A DNA stretch of 58,096 nucleotides from Oscillospiraceae bacterium (GTDB lineage: Bacteria; Bacillota; Clostridia; Oscillospirales; Ruminococcaceae), in NCBI GenBank assembly GCA_024695445.1, contig JAILIG010000083.1, positions 1 through 58,096 on the forward strand, written 5' to 3'. Within the stretch, counting starts at the first letter, position 1; each line of letters begins with the position of its first letter. The notes beneath the pieces are model-generated. The model was not told where the DNA came from. It worked only from the letters and a program-made list of their open reading frames with translations, and searched no databases. The translations under genes were made by a program, and so were the position numbers. Shown piece by piece: positions 8,373 to 17,275 of the stretch.

Positions 8373-9926
8373 ATGAAATGCAAAAAGATCATCGCAGCTT
8401 TGTCCGCGCTGACGCTTCTGACCGGCGGCATGACCGGCTTTCCCGCGGTCGCTGCTGCAAAGGGTTCCGGCGACATTGACGAAAACGGCGCGGTGCAGAT
8501 CGCAGACGCGATTCTGCTGGCGCGCTGGATTGCCGAGGACGATGACATCACCGTCACAACGCAGGGCCTGGCCAATGCCGACATGAACGGCGACGACGCG
8601 GTCAATCCCGACGACGCGGCCGAGCTGCTCTGCACGCTCGCCGGCACGAATCCGGTGCAGCCCTCTGAGAGCCGCTCGCTCGATCTGCTCTACGGGATCG
8701 AAGCAGGGAACCCGGTGAAGCTCGATCCCGCAGATGCCGCATTCCGTGCGGCACAGACGAAGTTCTCGGTTGATCTGCTCCGGCAGCTTCAGGCAGACGA
8801 GGAGGACAAGGACAGGAATCTGCTCGTTTCGCCGGTTTCCGTCTCGCTGGCACTCGGCATGACCGTGAACGGTGCAAAGGGCGACACGCTCGACGAGATG
8901 CAGAAGGTGCTGGGCGACACGCTGAACGCCGGACAGTTAAACGGCTACTATGCGGGCTGGTCAGAAAGACTGCTCAGCGAGCAGGAGGTCAATTATTACG
9001 GCATGGACGGAAACGGCAACTACGGCCGCCAGACCGCGCTTTCCGCCCCGATTACGCTGGCAAACGCCGTCTGGATCAAGGACCTCGAGAAGCAGATTCA
9101 TGTGCCGGAGCAGTTTTTGCAGACCGTCGCCGACTATTATCAGGCGGGCGCGTACATGGCACCGTTTGATGAGTCCACCGTCAAAGACATCAACAGCTGG
9201 TGCGACGAGCACACGCACCACATGATTCCGGAGGTCATTCAGCGGCTCAATCCGCTGGATGTCATGGTGCTGGCCAACGCGCTGACATTTGAGGATGTCT
9301 GGAACGATCCCTATCTGGAATATCAGGTGCGCGACGATGTATTCCATGCTGCAAACGGAGAAGCGCGTGAAACGGAAATGATGTACGGCTCGGAGAATTC
9401 CTACATCAGCGACGGCAAGGCCACCGGCTTCCTCAAGCCTTACCGCGACTCGCGCTACTGCTTCGCGGCAGTGCTGCCGAACGAGGACATTTCGCTCGAC
9501 GAATACATCGCCGGTCTCGACGGCGAGAGCCTGGCCGCTTTGCTCGATTCCAGGGAGAGCTGCGAGGTCACCACAGCGATGCCGAAGTTCAGCTTTGACT
9601 ATTCCGTCTCCATGAAGAAAGCGCTGGCAGCGCTCGGAATGCCGACAGCCTTTGTCCCCGGTACGGCGGACTTTACCGGCCTGAACGACGCCGCGGGCAT
9701 TGATACCTGGATCGGGGATGTCATCCACAAGACGCACATCGAGGTGAACGAATCCGGCACGAAGGCTGCTGCCGTCACGGTTGTGATGATGATGGGCGGC
9801 GGTGCTTGCCCGGATGAGCCGAAGGTCGTTACGCTGGACCGCCCGTTCCTGTTCATGATCCTTGACAGGCAGACGAATCTGCCGATCTTCATCGGCACGG
9901 TCAAGGACACTTCAGCGGAGAAATAA
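8373..9926 (+). CDS. Dockerin-serpin 4 (secreted protease inhibitor)
   Basis: 517 residues: signal peptide, N-terminal dockerin, serpin. The first residues and the leader are almost the same as in serpin 3, so the two are probably the most recent duplicates, yet the reactive loop differs completely. After the hinge (Gly462 onward) it reads VVMMMGGGACPDEP, giving a predicted P1-P1' of Gly476-Gly477 and an unpaired Cys two residues on. The loop is shorter than in serpin 2. The signature DRPFLFMI is intact. The Gly-rich loop is unusual for an inhibitory serpin and may weaken or alter inhibition. The hinge itself is alanine-rich as in inhibitory serpins. Confidence 0.92.
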   Translation: MKCKKIIAALSALTLLTGGMTGFPAVAAAKGSGDIDENGAVQIADAILLARWIAEDDDITVTTQGLANADMNGDDAVNPDDAAELLCTLAGTNPVQPSESRSLDLLYGIEAGNPVKLDPADAAFRAAQTKFSVDLLRQLQADEEDKDRNLLVSPVSVSLALGMTVNGAKGDTLDEMQKVLGDTLNAGQLNGYYAGWSERLLSEQEVNYYGMDGNGNYGRQTALSAPITLANAVWIKDLEKQIHVPEQFLQTVADYYQAGAYMAPFDESTVKDINSWCDEHTHHMIPEVIQRLNPLDVMVLANALTFEDVWNDPYLEYQVRDDVFHAANGEARETEMMYGSENSYISDGKATGFLKPYRDSRYCFAAVLPNEDISLDEYIAGLDGESLAALLDSRESCEVTTAMPKFSFDYSVSMKKALAALGMPTAFVPGTADFTGLNDAAGIDTWIGDVIHKTHIEVNESGTKAAAVTVVMMMGGGACPDEPKVVTLDRPFLFMILDRQTNLPIFIGTVKDTSAEK

Positions 9927-10080
9927 GAAGACTCCGGTTGCCAAGAAAAGGGAGAAATGCGCTGACCTTCGGGAACGGCTGGCAGAATGTCTGTCAGAGC
10001 CATGCGTCTCGGACGGCGTATTCCATGCCGGAGAAGCGGCATCTGCCGCGAAACACCCGTTTGAAAGAGAGGGATACGAT

Positions 10081-11769
10081 ATGAAAAAACACAGATTTCT
10101 TTCTGTTCTGACAGCGCTGACTGTCCTGACCTGCGGCATGACCGGCTATGCCGCATCTGCCGCGGCCAAGGGCTCCGGCGATGTCGATGCAAACGGCACC
10201 GTCCAGATCGCGGACGCGATTCTGCTGGCGCGCTGGATTGCCGAGGACGATGACATCACCGTCACAACGCAGGGCCTTGCCAATGCCGACATGAACGGCG
10301 ACGACGCAGTGGATTCCGCTGACGCGGCTGAGCTGCTCTGTCTGCTCGCCGGCACGAATACGGCGCAGCCCGCAGAGGGGCGCTCCGTCGATCTGCTCGA
10401 AGGCTATGCCCGCGGCGGCGGTCAGACCTTTGACATCGAAGATCCCGATGCCTTCCCTGCCTCCCAGCTCGAATTCACTGCGAAGCTGGTGAAGGAACTT
10501 TACAGCGAGGACAGCAGCAAAAACCTGCTGGTTTCGCCTGCTTCCGTTGCGCTGGCGCTCGGCATGACCATGAACGGCGCCGAGGGAAAGACGCGGGAGG
10601 AAATGCGTTCGCTGCTGGCGGGTGATCTGACGGTCGATCAGTTCAACAGCGAGTATCTGATATGGCAGAAAGCGGTTCAGAAGCGGACGAACGATGCACA
10701 GCTCGACCTCGCAAACGCGATCTGGTTCCGCGACGATGAAAGCCGGATCATCGTGCCGGATATCTTCCGGCAGACCGTGGCCGACTATTACGACGCTTCG
10801 CTCTATAAGGCCCCATTTGACGACACAACGCTCGAAGATGTCAACGGGTGGGTGAAGGATCAGACGCACGGGATGATTCCGGACATTCTGAAAAAGGTGG
10901 AGCCGCAGCACATCATGTATCTGCTCAATGCGCTGGCCTTTGAGGATGAGTGGAAATATCAGTACGGCAAGGATCAGATCTCTTCCGACCTTTTCTACAG
11001 CGCAGAAGGCTATCCCTACGGCGTGGACATGATGCACAGCGACGAATACGGCTATCTGGAGAGCGAAAAGGCGACCGGCTTCCTGAAGTATTTCAAGGGC
11101 GACGAAAAATGGGGCAGCTCCTACGCCTTTGCGGCAATCCTGCCGAATGAGGATATTCCGATCGGAGACTACATCAGGGATCTGGACGGCAAGGAGCTTC
11201 AGAAGCTGCTCTGGAACTATCAGGAAACCAATGTTCTGGCCGCCATGCCGCAGTTCTCCTTTGACTGGGGCAGCAGCCTGAAGCCGGCTCTGGAAGCACT
11301 CGGTATGTCGACCGCGTTCTCGGATGCAGCCGATTTCAGCGGCCTGAACGAACGCGCAACGCCCGAAAACCCGACCTTCATCGAGGATGTCATTCACAAA
11401 ACCTTCATTGATGTCGGACCGCAGGGTGTCAAGGCCGGTGCGGCCACGCTGGTCATCATGGCGGACAAGGGAATGCCGGGAGGAGCGAAAACGGTGACGC
11501 TCAACCGCCCGTTCCTGTTCATGATCGTTGATAAGGTAGCCGGAGTTCCGGTCTTTATCGGCGTCGTGCAGCAGATTGGCGAGGAGGTCAGTGTACTGAA
11601 TACCTGCGAGCCGGAGACCGCGACGACCGAGCCGGAAACCACGACCACCACACAGACGACCACAGAGCCGATCCGCTGGGACTGCCATCTGGAGTCCAGC
11701 TCCCGGACGACGACCAGCACGATGGTCTATGAAAATCCGGTCATCCGGACGACAGCAGTCGCCGAGTAA
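10081..11769 (+). CDS. Dockerin-serpin 5 with Thr-rich C-terminal tail
   Basis: 562 residues from the ATG at 10081, which follows GAGAGGG; an upstream in-frame ATG at 9862 lies inside serpin 4 and is rejected. Domain order is signal peptide, dockerin (loops DVDANGTVQIAD and DMNGDDAVDSAD), serpin and a 55-residue tail. The hinge is GVKAGAAT, so P14 is Val where the other four have Thr. The predicted P1-P1' is Lys463-Gly464, which would suit a trypsin- or Arg/Lys-gingipain-like protease. The tail after the final serpin strand is rich in Thr, Glu and Pro, like cellulosomal linkers, but ends without a second module. This is the most diverged copy and the last before a strong terminator. Confidence 0.92.
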   Translation: MKKHRFLSVLTALTVLTCGMTGYAASAAAKGSGDVDANGTVQIADAILLARWIAEDDDITVTTQGLANADMNGDDAVDSADAAELLCLLAGTNTAQPAEGRSVDLLEGYARGGGQTFDIEDPDAFPASQLEFTAKLVKELYSEDSSKNLLVSPASVALALGMTMNGAEGKTREEMRSLLAGDLTVDQFNSEYLIWQKAVQKRTNDAQLDLANAIWFRDDESRIIVPDIFRQTVADYYDASLYKAPFDDTTLEDVNGWVKDQTHGMIPDILKKVEPQHIMYLLNALAFEDEWKYQYGKDQISSDLFYSAEGYPYGVDMMHSDEYGYLESEKATGFLKYFKGDEKWGSSYAFAAILPNEDIPIGDYIRDLDGKELQKLLWNYQETNVLAAMPQFSFDWGSSLKPALEALGMSTAFSDAADFSGLNERATPENPTFIEDVIHKTFIDVGPQGVKAGAATLVIMADKGMPGGAKTVTLNRPFLFMIVDKVAGVPVFIGVVQQIGEEVSVLNTCEPETATTEPETTTTTQTTTEPIRWDCHLESSSRTTTSTMVYENPVIRTTAVAE

Positions 11770-11788
11770 TCATCCCGCCGCACAGAAA

Positions 11789-11833
11789 ATCCCCTCATCA
11801 CCGGTGCTGTCGGTGATGAGGGGATCGTTTTTT
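11789..11833 (+). terminator. Rho-independent terminator of the serpin cluster
   Basis: A perfect 14-bp stem (11789-11802 with 11812-11825), a 9-nt loop and six T residues at 11828-11833, placed 20 bp after serpin 5. Confidence 0.92.
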
Positions 11834-11851
11834 CGATGAATTCTGAATCAG

Positions 11852-11884
11852 ACGCAAAAGCGGCAGCTCTCAGAAAGCTGCCGC
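11852..11884 (-). terminator. Terminator of the ferredoxin gene
   Basis: GCGGCAGCT at 11860-11868 pairs with AGCTGCCGC at 11876-11884. Read on the minus strand a TTTT run follows, and T-rich sequence also lies on the plus side, so it may work in both directions between the convergent serpin and ferredoxin genes. Confidence 0.7.
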
Positions 11885-11940
11885 CTTTGTTTGTTGTTTT
11901 GGTGCTACCCTGCGCCGAGGCGCGGAGCTGAAATTCAGAA

Positions 11941-12111
11941 TCAGCCGTTCTGGGGTGCACCGACGGGACATGTGTCTGCGCAGGCGCCGCACTCGAGGCA
12001 GGCATCTGCGTCGATCACATACTTGCCGTCGCCCTCAGAAATCGCGCCCACCGGGCAAGCGTCTGCACAGGCACCGCACTGGATGCAATCGTCACTGATA
12101 ACATATGCCAT
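11941..12111 (-). CDS. 2[4Fe-4S] ferredoxin
   Basis: A 56-residue protein beginning MAYVISDDCIQCGACADACP. Two CxxCxxCxxxCP clusters are visible (CIQCGACADACP and CLECGACADTCP), each able to hold one [4Fe-4S] centre, as in clostridial ferredoxins of 55-57 residues. It carries low-potential electrons for fermentation, for example from pyruvate:ferredoxin oxidoreductase or to hydrogenase. The ATG at 12111 is preceded by CGGAGG. It is monocistronic, with a promoter at 12168-12195 and a terminator after the stop. Assignment is secure; its partner enzyme is not shown here. Confidence 0.96.
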   Translation of the reverse strand: MAYVISDDCIQCGACADACPVGAISEGDGKYVIDADACLECGACADTCPVGAPQNG

Positions 12112-12167
12112 AGGTCATGTACCTCCGTGTATGAATTCCGGTTATCACATTCGACTCCGGTATCTTT

Positions 12168-12195
12168 ATTGTATCACATTTTCAGAAAAAAGCAA
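12168..12195 (-). promoter_or_regulatory. Promoter of the ferredoxin gene
   Basis: On the minus strand TTGCTT (12190-12195) and TACAAT (12168-12173) are separated by 16 bp, about 57 bp upstream of the ferredoxin start. Confidence 0.55.
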
Positions 12196-12365
12196 GACCT
12201 TTTTCCAAAAATCTCACCGGATTATCACGAAATTTTCTTTCCGGCCATCCGGAAAGCTCCGATTTGGCAAAGTTTCACAAAAGCGGGGGCCTGCAGCCTG
12301 TTCAAAGTATTCTATGTGCAGAATGGCAAAATATTTCCTGTTTTAGAAAATGAGTTCCGTGCATC

Positions 12366-12394
12366 TTGACAGAAACCGGATTCTTTGCTATAAT
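12366..12394 (+). promoter_or_regulatory. Consensus promoter of the sugar-ABC operon
   Basis: TTGACA (12366-12371), a 17-bp spacer and TATAAT (12389-12394). It drives the operon beginning at 12514 through a leader of about 110 nt. The rest of 12112-12513 shows only this promoter, the ferredoxin promoter and the leader hairpin. Confidence 0.85.
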
Positions 12395-12472
12395 AAAAGT
12401 ATGATCGGATATTGCGGCCTTTTCGCTTTTTGCGCGATCTGCCGCCGGTATGCCGGTGTGAAACGGAACAAG

Positions 12473-12495
12473 ACGGAGGCGCTCTGCGCGTCCGT
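12473..12495 (+). promoter_or_regulatory. Leader hairpin before the ABC operon start
   Basis: ACGGA (12473-12477) pairs with TCCGT (12491-12495), and inside it GCGC pairs with GCGC around a 3-nt loop. It ends six bases before the AGGTGGAG ribosome site of the first gene, so it could influence initiation. No known riboswitch was recognised. Confidence 0.35.
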
Positions 12496-12513
12496 TTGAA
12501 AGGTGGAGTTTCG

Positions 12514-15405
12514 GTGAAAATCAAAGCGACCGGCAGGCACATCGCAGCGCTGATGTCTGCCCTGATTGCTGCGGGATGTGCGGCAAATCCGCTCTGCGCC
12601 GCCGCAGAGGAACCGGCACAGCCCGCCGCAGCGGAGGATACGCTTTATGCGCTGCACTACGAAAAGGAAACCAGCTACAGCGACTATTACGACGCACACC
12701 ACGGCGAGCCGCGCCCGGACGCGGAAATCCTGCTCTCCGGCACCGGATATTCCTCCGCGGAGGGCGGCAGCTTTGCCAACGAGGCGGACGAGCTGGTCTG
12801 GTCGAGCGCGGAGGGCAGCGTGACTTTCCCCTTCACGGTCTCCGAAGCGGGCTGCTATGCGCTGGAAATCGACTACCGTGCGCTGGAATCGCCGTCCAAT
12901 CAGGTCGAGCTTGCGCTCCGGCTGGACGGTGATCTGCCGTTTGAATCGGCATCGCGCATCTGTCTCAGCAAGGTGTTCGTCAACAAGACGGAAATCAAAA
13001 CCGATTCCCGCGGCAATCAGGTGCGCCCGCCGCAGATCGAACATCCCTGCCGCCAGACGAAATTCATCTGCGATGCGGACGGACTGTTCAATGAGCCGAC
13101 CATCTTCTCGCTCTCTGCCGGTGCGCACACGCTGACGCTGACCGGTATCAAGGCAAATCTCGGCATCCGGTATCTCCGCTTTTGTCAGCCGGAGCAGATT
13201 CCGCCCTATCAGGCGCCGTCCGGGGCGGAGCTGGACGCCGCGCCGCCCGTACTGCTGCGGCTGGAGGGCGAGGCGGCCGCATACAAATCCTCGTCCACGC
13301 TGTATCCCGCATACGACAACAGCTCCTACACGGTCTCGCCGTCTGATCCGGTCAAAATGGTCTACAACACAATCGGCGGCGCAAACTGGGATCAGGCCGG
13401 CTCGGCCGTCACATGGGAGATTCCCGCGGACGCGCTGCCCGCAGACGGCTGGTACCGGCTCGGCATCAAGGCGCGGCAAGCGGTGATGCGAGGCTTTTAC
13501 TCGAACCGCCGCATTCTCGTGGACGGCAAAGTGCCGAGCGACGCCTTTTCGCAGGTGAAATTTTACTATGACACCGACTGGTCGCTGACCTCCGTGCAGA
13601 CATCGGACGGCGCAGATGCCTATATCCGGCTGACGGCGGGCGAGCCGCACACCGTCACGCTCGAAGCGATGCCCGGCGAAATCGGCGATATCATGCGAAA
13701 GCTAGAAAGCACCGTCGCCGGCCTCAACACCTGCTACAAGCAGATTCTGATGATTACGGGGCCGAACCCCGACCAGTACAACGATTACTATGTCGAGGAG
13801 AGCATTCCCACGCTGCTCGGCGATTTTGAACGCCTCTCCGGTGAGCTGAAGCGCGCACAGAGCAGCATCGAGCAGCTCTCCGGCTCGCTCGGCTCCGAGG
13901 CCGCCGCGCTCCAGAGAATGTATGTCATCCTCGACAAATGCACGGAAAAGCCCCGCCGCATCCCGAATTATGTCAAGCAGATCAAGGACAACATCTCCAC
14001 GATTTCGACCTTCATCTGCGATTACCGCGACCAGCCGCTCGAAGTCGATTATCTGGAGCTCGCCTCCGCCGGCAGCGAGTTTTCCGCGCTGAAAGCCAGC
14101 TTTTTCAAGCAGCTCGCCTTCCGCTTCCGGGCGTTCATCGGCTCGTTCACCGAGGATTATACGACGCTCTCCGATCTGGACACCGATGCGGACGATGTCA
14201 TCACGGTCTGGGTGAATCTCGGCCGGGATCAGGCACTGGTCGTCAAGGAGCTCGTCGAAAACGAGTTTGCGCAGCTGCACCCGGAGATTCCGGTCGCCGT
14301 CAATCTCGTGGTCGGCGGTGTCGTCGAAGCGACGCTCGCCGGAAAAGGGCCGGATGTCGCGCTCTTTCTGGGCGGAGAATTCCCCGTCAATCTGGCCTGC
14401 CGCGGGCTGCTGACCGATCTGACGCAGTTTCCCGATTACGCGGAGGCGGTTCAGCCCTTACAGCCGGAGGCGACGGTGCAGTACACCTATGACGGCGGCG
14501 TCTACGGAATGCCGCTGACGCAGAACTGGACCATGCTCTTTTACCGCACGGACATCCTGACGGAGCTCGGCTTCCGGTCCCTGCCCCGCACATGGGACGA
14601 CATCATCGAGATGCTGCCGGGGCTTCAGCGGAATCACCTCGGCGTCGGACTGATTCTGCCCTCGACGAATGTCGCGGCGGCAACCGAGGCCGGCCACACC
14701 TTCGCCTCGCTCCTGCTCCAGCAGGGAATGAACTACTACAACCCGGAGCAGACGAAAACCCGCTTCGACTCCGTGACGGCAATCCGCTGCTTTGAAAAGT
14801 GGACGGACTTTTACAGCGATTATAAATTCGCGCAGACCTACGATCCATACAGCTACTTCCGCACCGGTCAGTACCCGCTGGTCATTGCGAACTACAGCTT
14901 TGCCAATCAGCTCTCCGTCGCGGCGCCGGAGATCCGCGGGCTCTGGGACTTCACGGTCATGCCCGGCACGCAGTCGGAGGACGGAACATTCAGCCACGCC
15001 TCCAATTCCGGCGGCAGCGGCGCAGTCATTTTCAACAAGGTCAAAAACAAGGAGGCCGCCTGGGAATTCGTCAAGTGGTTCAGCTCGGCCGCCGTGCAGA
15101 CCGAATACGGCGCGGATCTTGAGGGACTGCTCGGACAGATGGGACGCTATGAGGCGGCCAATGCCGAAGCGCTCAAGGGACTGAACTGGTCCGGCGCGGA
15201 GCTTTCGGTGCTGTGTGCGCAGCGGGACGCGCTGCGGGAGATTCCCGTGCTGCCGTCCTCCTATGCCGTCACGCGCAACATCATGAACGCCTTCCGCGAA
15301 ACGGTCAATTCCCACGAAAACCCGCGTGATACCCTGATGTACTATAACAGCGACATGAACGACGAGATCCGGCGCAAGCGCGAAAATCTCGGTCTGGACA
15401 AATAA
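12514..15405 (+). CDS. Modular solute-binding lipoprotein of a sugar ABC transporter
   Basis: 963 residues from a GTG at 12514 preceded by AGGTGGAG. The N-terminus has a signal peptide with a possible lipobox (AAGC, Cys at about 21). Two beta-rich modules resembling carbohydrate-binding domains follow (about 40-230 and 265-420), then a helical stretch (about 420-540) and a C-terminal family-1 extracellular solute-binding domain (about 555-940). The last contains GPDVALFLGG, YGMPLTQNWTMLFYRTDIL and a late AAWEFVKWF. Ordinary MalE-like proteins have 400-450 residues, so this is a binding protein with added surface modules. It is followed by two permease genes and probably delivers an oligosaccharide. 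The substrate is unknown. Confidence 0.88.
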   Translation: MKIKATGRHIAALMSALIAAGCAANPLCAAAEEPAQPAAAEDTLYALHYEKETSYSDYYDAHHGEPRPDAEILLSGTGYSSAEGGSFANEADELVWSSAEGSVTFPFTVSEAGCYALEIDYRALESPSNQVELALRLDGDLPFESASRICLSKVFVNKTEIKTDSRGNQVRPPQIEHPCRQTKFICDADGLFNEPTIFSLSAGAHTLTLTGIKANLGIRYLRFCQPEQIPPYQAPSGAELDAAPPVLLRLEGEAAAYKSSSTLYPAYDNSSYTVSPSDPVKMVYNTIGGANWDQAGSAVTWEIPADALPADGWYRLGIKARQAVMRGFYSNRRILVDGKVPSDAFSQVKFYYDTDWSLTSVQTSDGADAYIRLTAGEPHTVTLEAMPGEIGDIMRKLESTVAGLNTCYKQILMITGPNPDQYNDYYVEESIPTLLGDFERLSGELKRAQSSIEQLSGSLGSEAAALQRMYVILDKCTEKPRRIPNYVKQIKDNISTISTFICDYRDQPLEVDYLELASAGSEFSALKASFFKQLAFRFRAFIGSFTEDYTTLSDLDTDADDVITVWVNLGRDQALVVKELVENEFAQLHPEIPVAVNLVVGGVVEATLAGKGPDVALFLGGEFPVNLACRGLLTDLTQFPDYAEAVQPLQPEATVQYTYDGGVYGMPLTQNWTMLFYRTDILTELGFRSLPRTWDDIIEMLPGLQRNHLGVGLILPSTNVAAATEAGHTFASLLLQQGMNYYNPEQTKTRFDSVTAIRCFEKWTDFYSDYKFAQTYDPYSYFRTGQYPLVIANYSFANQLSVAAPEIRGLWDFTVMPGTQSEDGTFSHASNSGGSGAVIFNKVKNKEAAWEFVKWFSSAAVQTEYGADLEGLLGQMGRYEAANAEALKGLNWSGAELSVLCAQRDALREIPVLPSSYAVTRNIMNAFRETVNSHENPRDTLMYYNSDMNDEIRRKRENLGLDK

Positions 15406-15428
15406 CGGCAGGAAGGAGGGACCGTCCC

Positions 15429-16367
15429 TTGGAAAGCAGTCAAATCGGCGTCAGAACCAAAAAGGAGCAGCGCCGGCATCTCCTGACACAGATCAGACAG
15501 AACCGGGAAGCCTACCTGATGCTTCTGCCGTTCATGCTGATCTTTACGGTCTTTACGGTGATTCCGGTCATCATGTCCCTGCCGATGGGCCTGACGGACT
15601 TTGACATGGTCAAGTATCCGCCGACATTTGTCGGCCTGAGCAATTTCTACAATCTCTTTCTCAACGACAGCATTTTCATCAAGTCCATCCGCGTGACGCT
15701 TGTCTTTGCGGTGTTCACGGGGCCGCTGAGCTATTTCCTCAGCTTTCTGCTCGCGTGGCTCATCAACGAGATGAACACGGCGCTCAAGGTCATCTTCACG
15801 CTGATTTTCTATGCACCGTCCATGGCGTCGGGCGTGTATGCCGTCTGGCAGCTCATCTTTTCGGGAGACAGCTACGGCATCGCCAACTCCGCACTGATGA
15901 ACCTCGGCATCACGACCTCGGCAATTCAGTGGCTGACCGATTCCCGGTACATTCTGACGGTCGTCATCATCGTGCAGCTCTGGGTTTCGATGGGCGCGGG
16001 CTTTCTCGCCATGCGTGCCGGCTTCCAGAACATCGACAGAAGCCAGTATGAGGCCGGCGCGATCGAAGGCATCAAAAACCGCTGGCAGGAGCTGATCTAC
16101 ATTACGATTCCCGGCATGGGCCCCTCGCTGATGTTCGCGGCGGTCATGCAGATCGTCTCCTCGTTCACGGCGGACATTGTCGCCAGAAATCTGGTCGGCT
16201 TCCCCAGCACGAACTACGCCGCCCACACCGTCATGACGCACGCCTTTGACTACGGCTGGATCCGCTACGAAATGGGCTATGCCTCCGCAATCTGCATGAT
16301 CCTGTTCGTTGCAATGTATCTGGCCAACAAGCTGATTAACCGCGTGCTCGGCAAGTACATGGACTGA
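15429..16367 (+). CDS. Sugar ABC transporter permease, MalF/UgpA type (pair 1)
   Basis: 312 residues with six predicted membrane helices. The conserved cytoplasmic EAA loop reads EAGAIEGIKNRWQELIYITI followed by PGM, the contact point for the ATPase. The TTG start at 15429 is chosen because GGAAGGAGG lies just before it and no earlier start fits. It pairs with the next gene to form the channel for the upstream binding protein. The operon contains no ATPase, so an unlinked shared MsmK/UgpC-type ATPase is expected, as is usual for Firmicute sugar transporters. Confidence 0.93.
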   Translation: MESSQIGVRTKKEQRRHLLTQIRQNREAYLMLLPFMLIFTVFTVIPVIMSLPMGLTDFDMVKYPPTFVGLSNFYNLFLNDSIFIKSIRVTLVFAVFTGPLSYFLSFLLAWLINEMNTALKVIFTLIFYAPSMASGVYAVWQLIFSGDSYGIANSALMNLGITTSAIQWLTDSRYILTVVIIVQLWVSMGAGFLAMRAGFQNIDRSQYEAGAIEGIKNRWQELIYITIPGMGPSLMFAAVMQIVSSFTADIVARNLVGFPSTNYAAHTVMTHAFDYGWIRYEMGYASAICMILFVAMYLANKLINRVLGKYMD

Positions 16368-16378
16368 GGGGGCGCGGC

Positions 16379-17254
16379 ATGGTAAAGGATCCGAAAACGC
16401 TCAAAGCGTCCAACCGGCGCGCAGGACGGAAAATCGGCGGCTCGGTCGCAATTTTCCTGTTTCTTCTGCTGCTGGGGCTTTTTATGGTGCTCCCGATCTG
16501 GCTGATGATCGTCAACTCGGTCAAGCCGGTCAACGAAATGTTCATTTTCCCGCCGAAGTGGTATACGCTGAACCCGACCTTCGACAATTTCAAGGACACC
16601 TACCGCGTCCTGAGCCAGATGTGGGTGCCGTTCTCGCGCTATGTGTTCAACAGCATCTGGGTGACGGTCTGCGTCACGGTGCTGCAGTGTATTTTCGCGT
16701 CGATGGCGGCGTTTTGTCTGGCAAAGGTCAAATTTCCGGGCAACCGGCTCATCAACGCGGTCATCGTGCTGGCGCTGCTCTACAATTCCAATGTCATCTA
16801 CCTGATGCAGTACATCGTCATGGCGCAGCTGCACATGATTAACCGGATGTCCGCGCTGATTCTGCCGGCGGTGGCGTCCTCGATGGGACTGTACCTGATG
16901 CGGCAGAGCATGATGAGTGTCCCGGATGCGATGATCGAGGCGGCCAAGGTGGACGGCGCAAGCCTGTTCACGATCTGCTGGCGCATCGTCATTCCGAACC
17001 AGAAGCCCGCACTGATGACCATGGCGATTTTCGCATTTCAGGGCGCTTGGAATATCACGGGCGGCAGCGTCGTCTATGACGAGTCGCTGAAAACACTCCC
17101 GACGGTCATTCAGCAGGCGGCAGCCGCCGGCATTTCCCGTCAGGGCGTGACGATGGCGGCGGCGGTCATCCTCTTTGTCCCGCCGGTGCTGTTCTTCATT
17201 CTGGCGCAGAGCCAAGTCATGGAGACCATGGCGCATTCCGGCATCAAGGACTAA
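16379..17254 (+). CDS. Sugar ABC transporter permease, MalG/UgpE type (pair 1)
   Basis: 291 residues with six membrane helices and the EAA loop DAMIEAAKVDGASLFTICWR followed by IVIP. It begins 11 bp after the MalF-type partner with a GAGGGGG ribosome site. A DxMIEAAxxDGAS loop is standard for this family. Together with the preceding gene it forms one complete heterodimeric channel; a second pair is encoded later in the same operon. Confidence 0.93.
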   Translation: MVKDPKTLKASNRRAGRKIGGSVAIFLFLLLLGLFMVLPIWLMIVNSVKPVNEMFIFPPKWYTLNPTFDNFKDTYRVLSQMWVPFSRYVFNSIWVTVCVTVLQCIFASMAAFCLAKVKFPGNRLINAVIVLALLYNSNVIYLMQYIVMAQLHMINRMSALILPAVASSMGLYLMRQSMMSVPDAMIEAAKVDGASLFTICWRIVIPNQKPALMTMAIFAFQGAWNITGGSVVYDESLKTLPTVIQQAAAAGISRQGVTMAAAVILFVPPVLFFILAQSQVMETMAHSGIKD

Positions 17255-17275
17255 CCCAGCAAAGGGGGAAACATC

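Noticed and set aside
6596..8647. Minus-strand frame of 683 codons over serpin 3
   Set aside because: Antisense shadow of a conserved serpin; similar shadows appear opposite each paralogue because the DNA is duplicated.
9862..10080. N-terminal extension of serpin 5 from an upstream ATG
   Set aside because: It would overlap serpin 4 and place the signal peptide internally; the ATG at 10081 has a good ribosome site and begins the signal peptide.
3396..11769. CRISPR array or mobile element as the source of the repeated DNA
   Set aside because: The repeats are whole paralogous genes and spacers; there are no short regular repeats, transposase or terminal inverted repeats.
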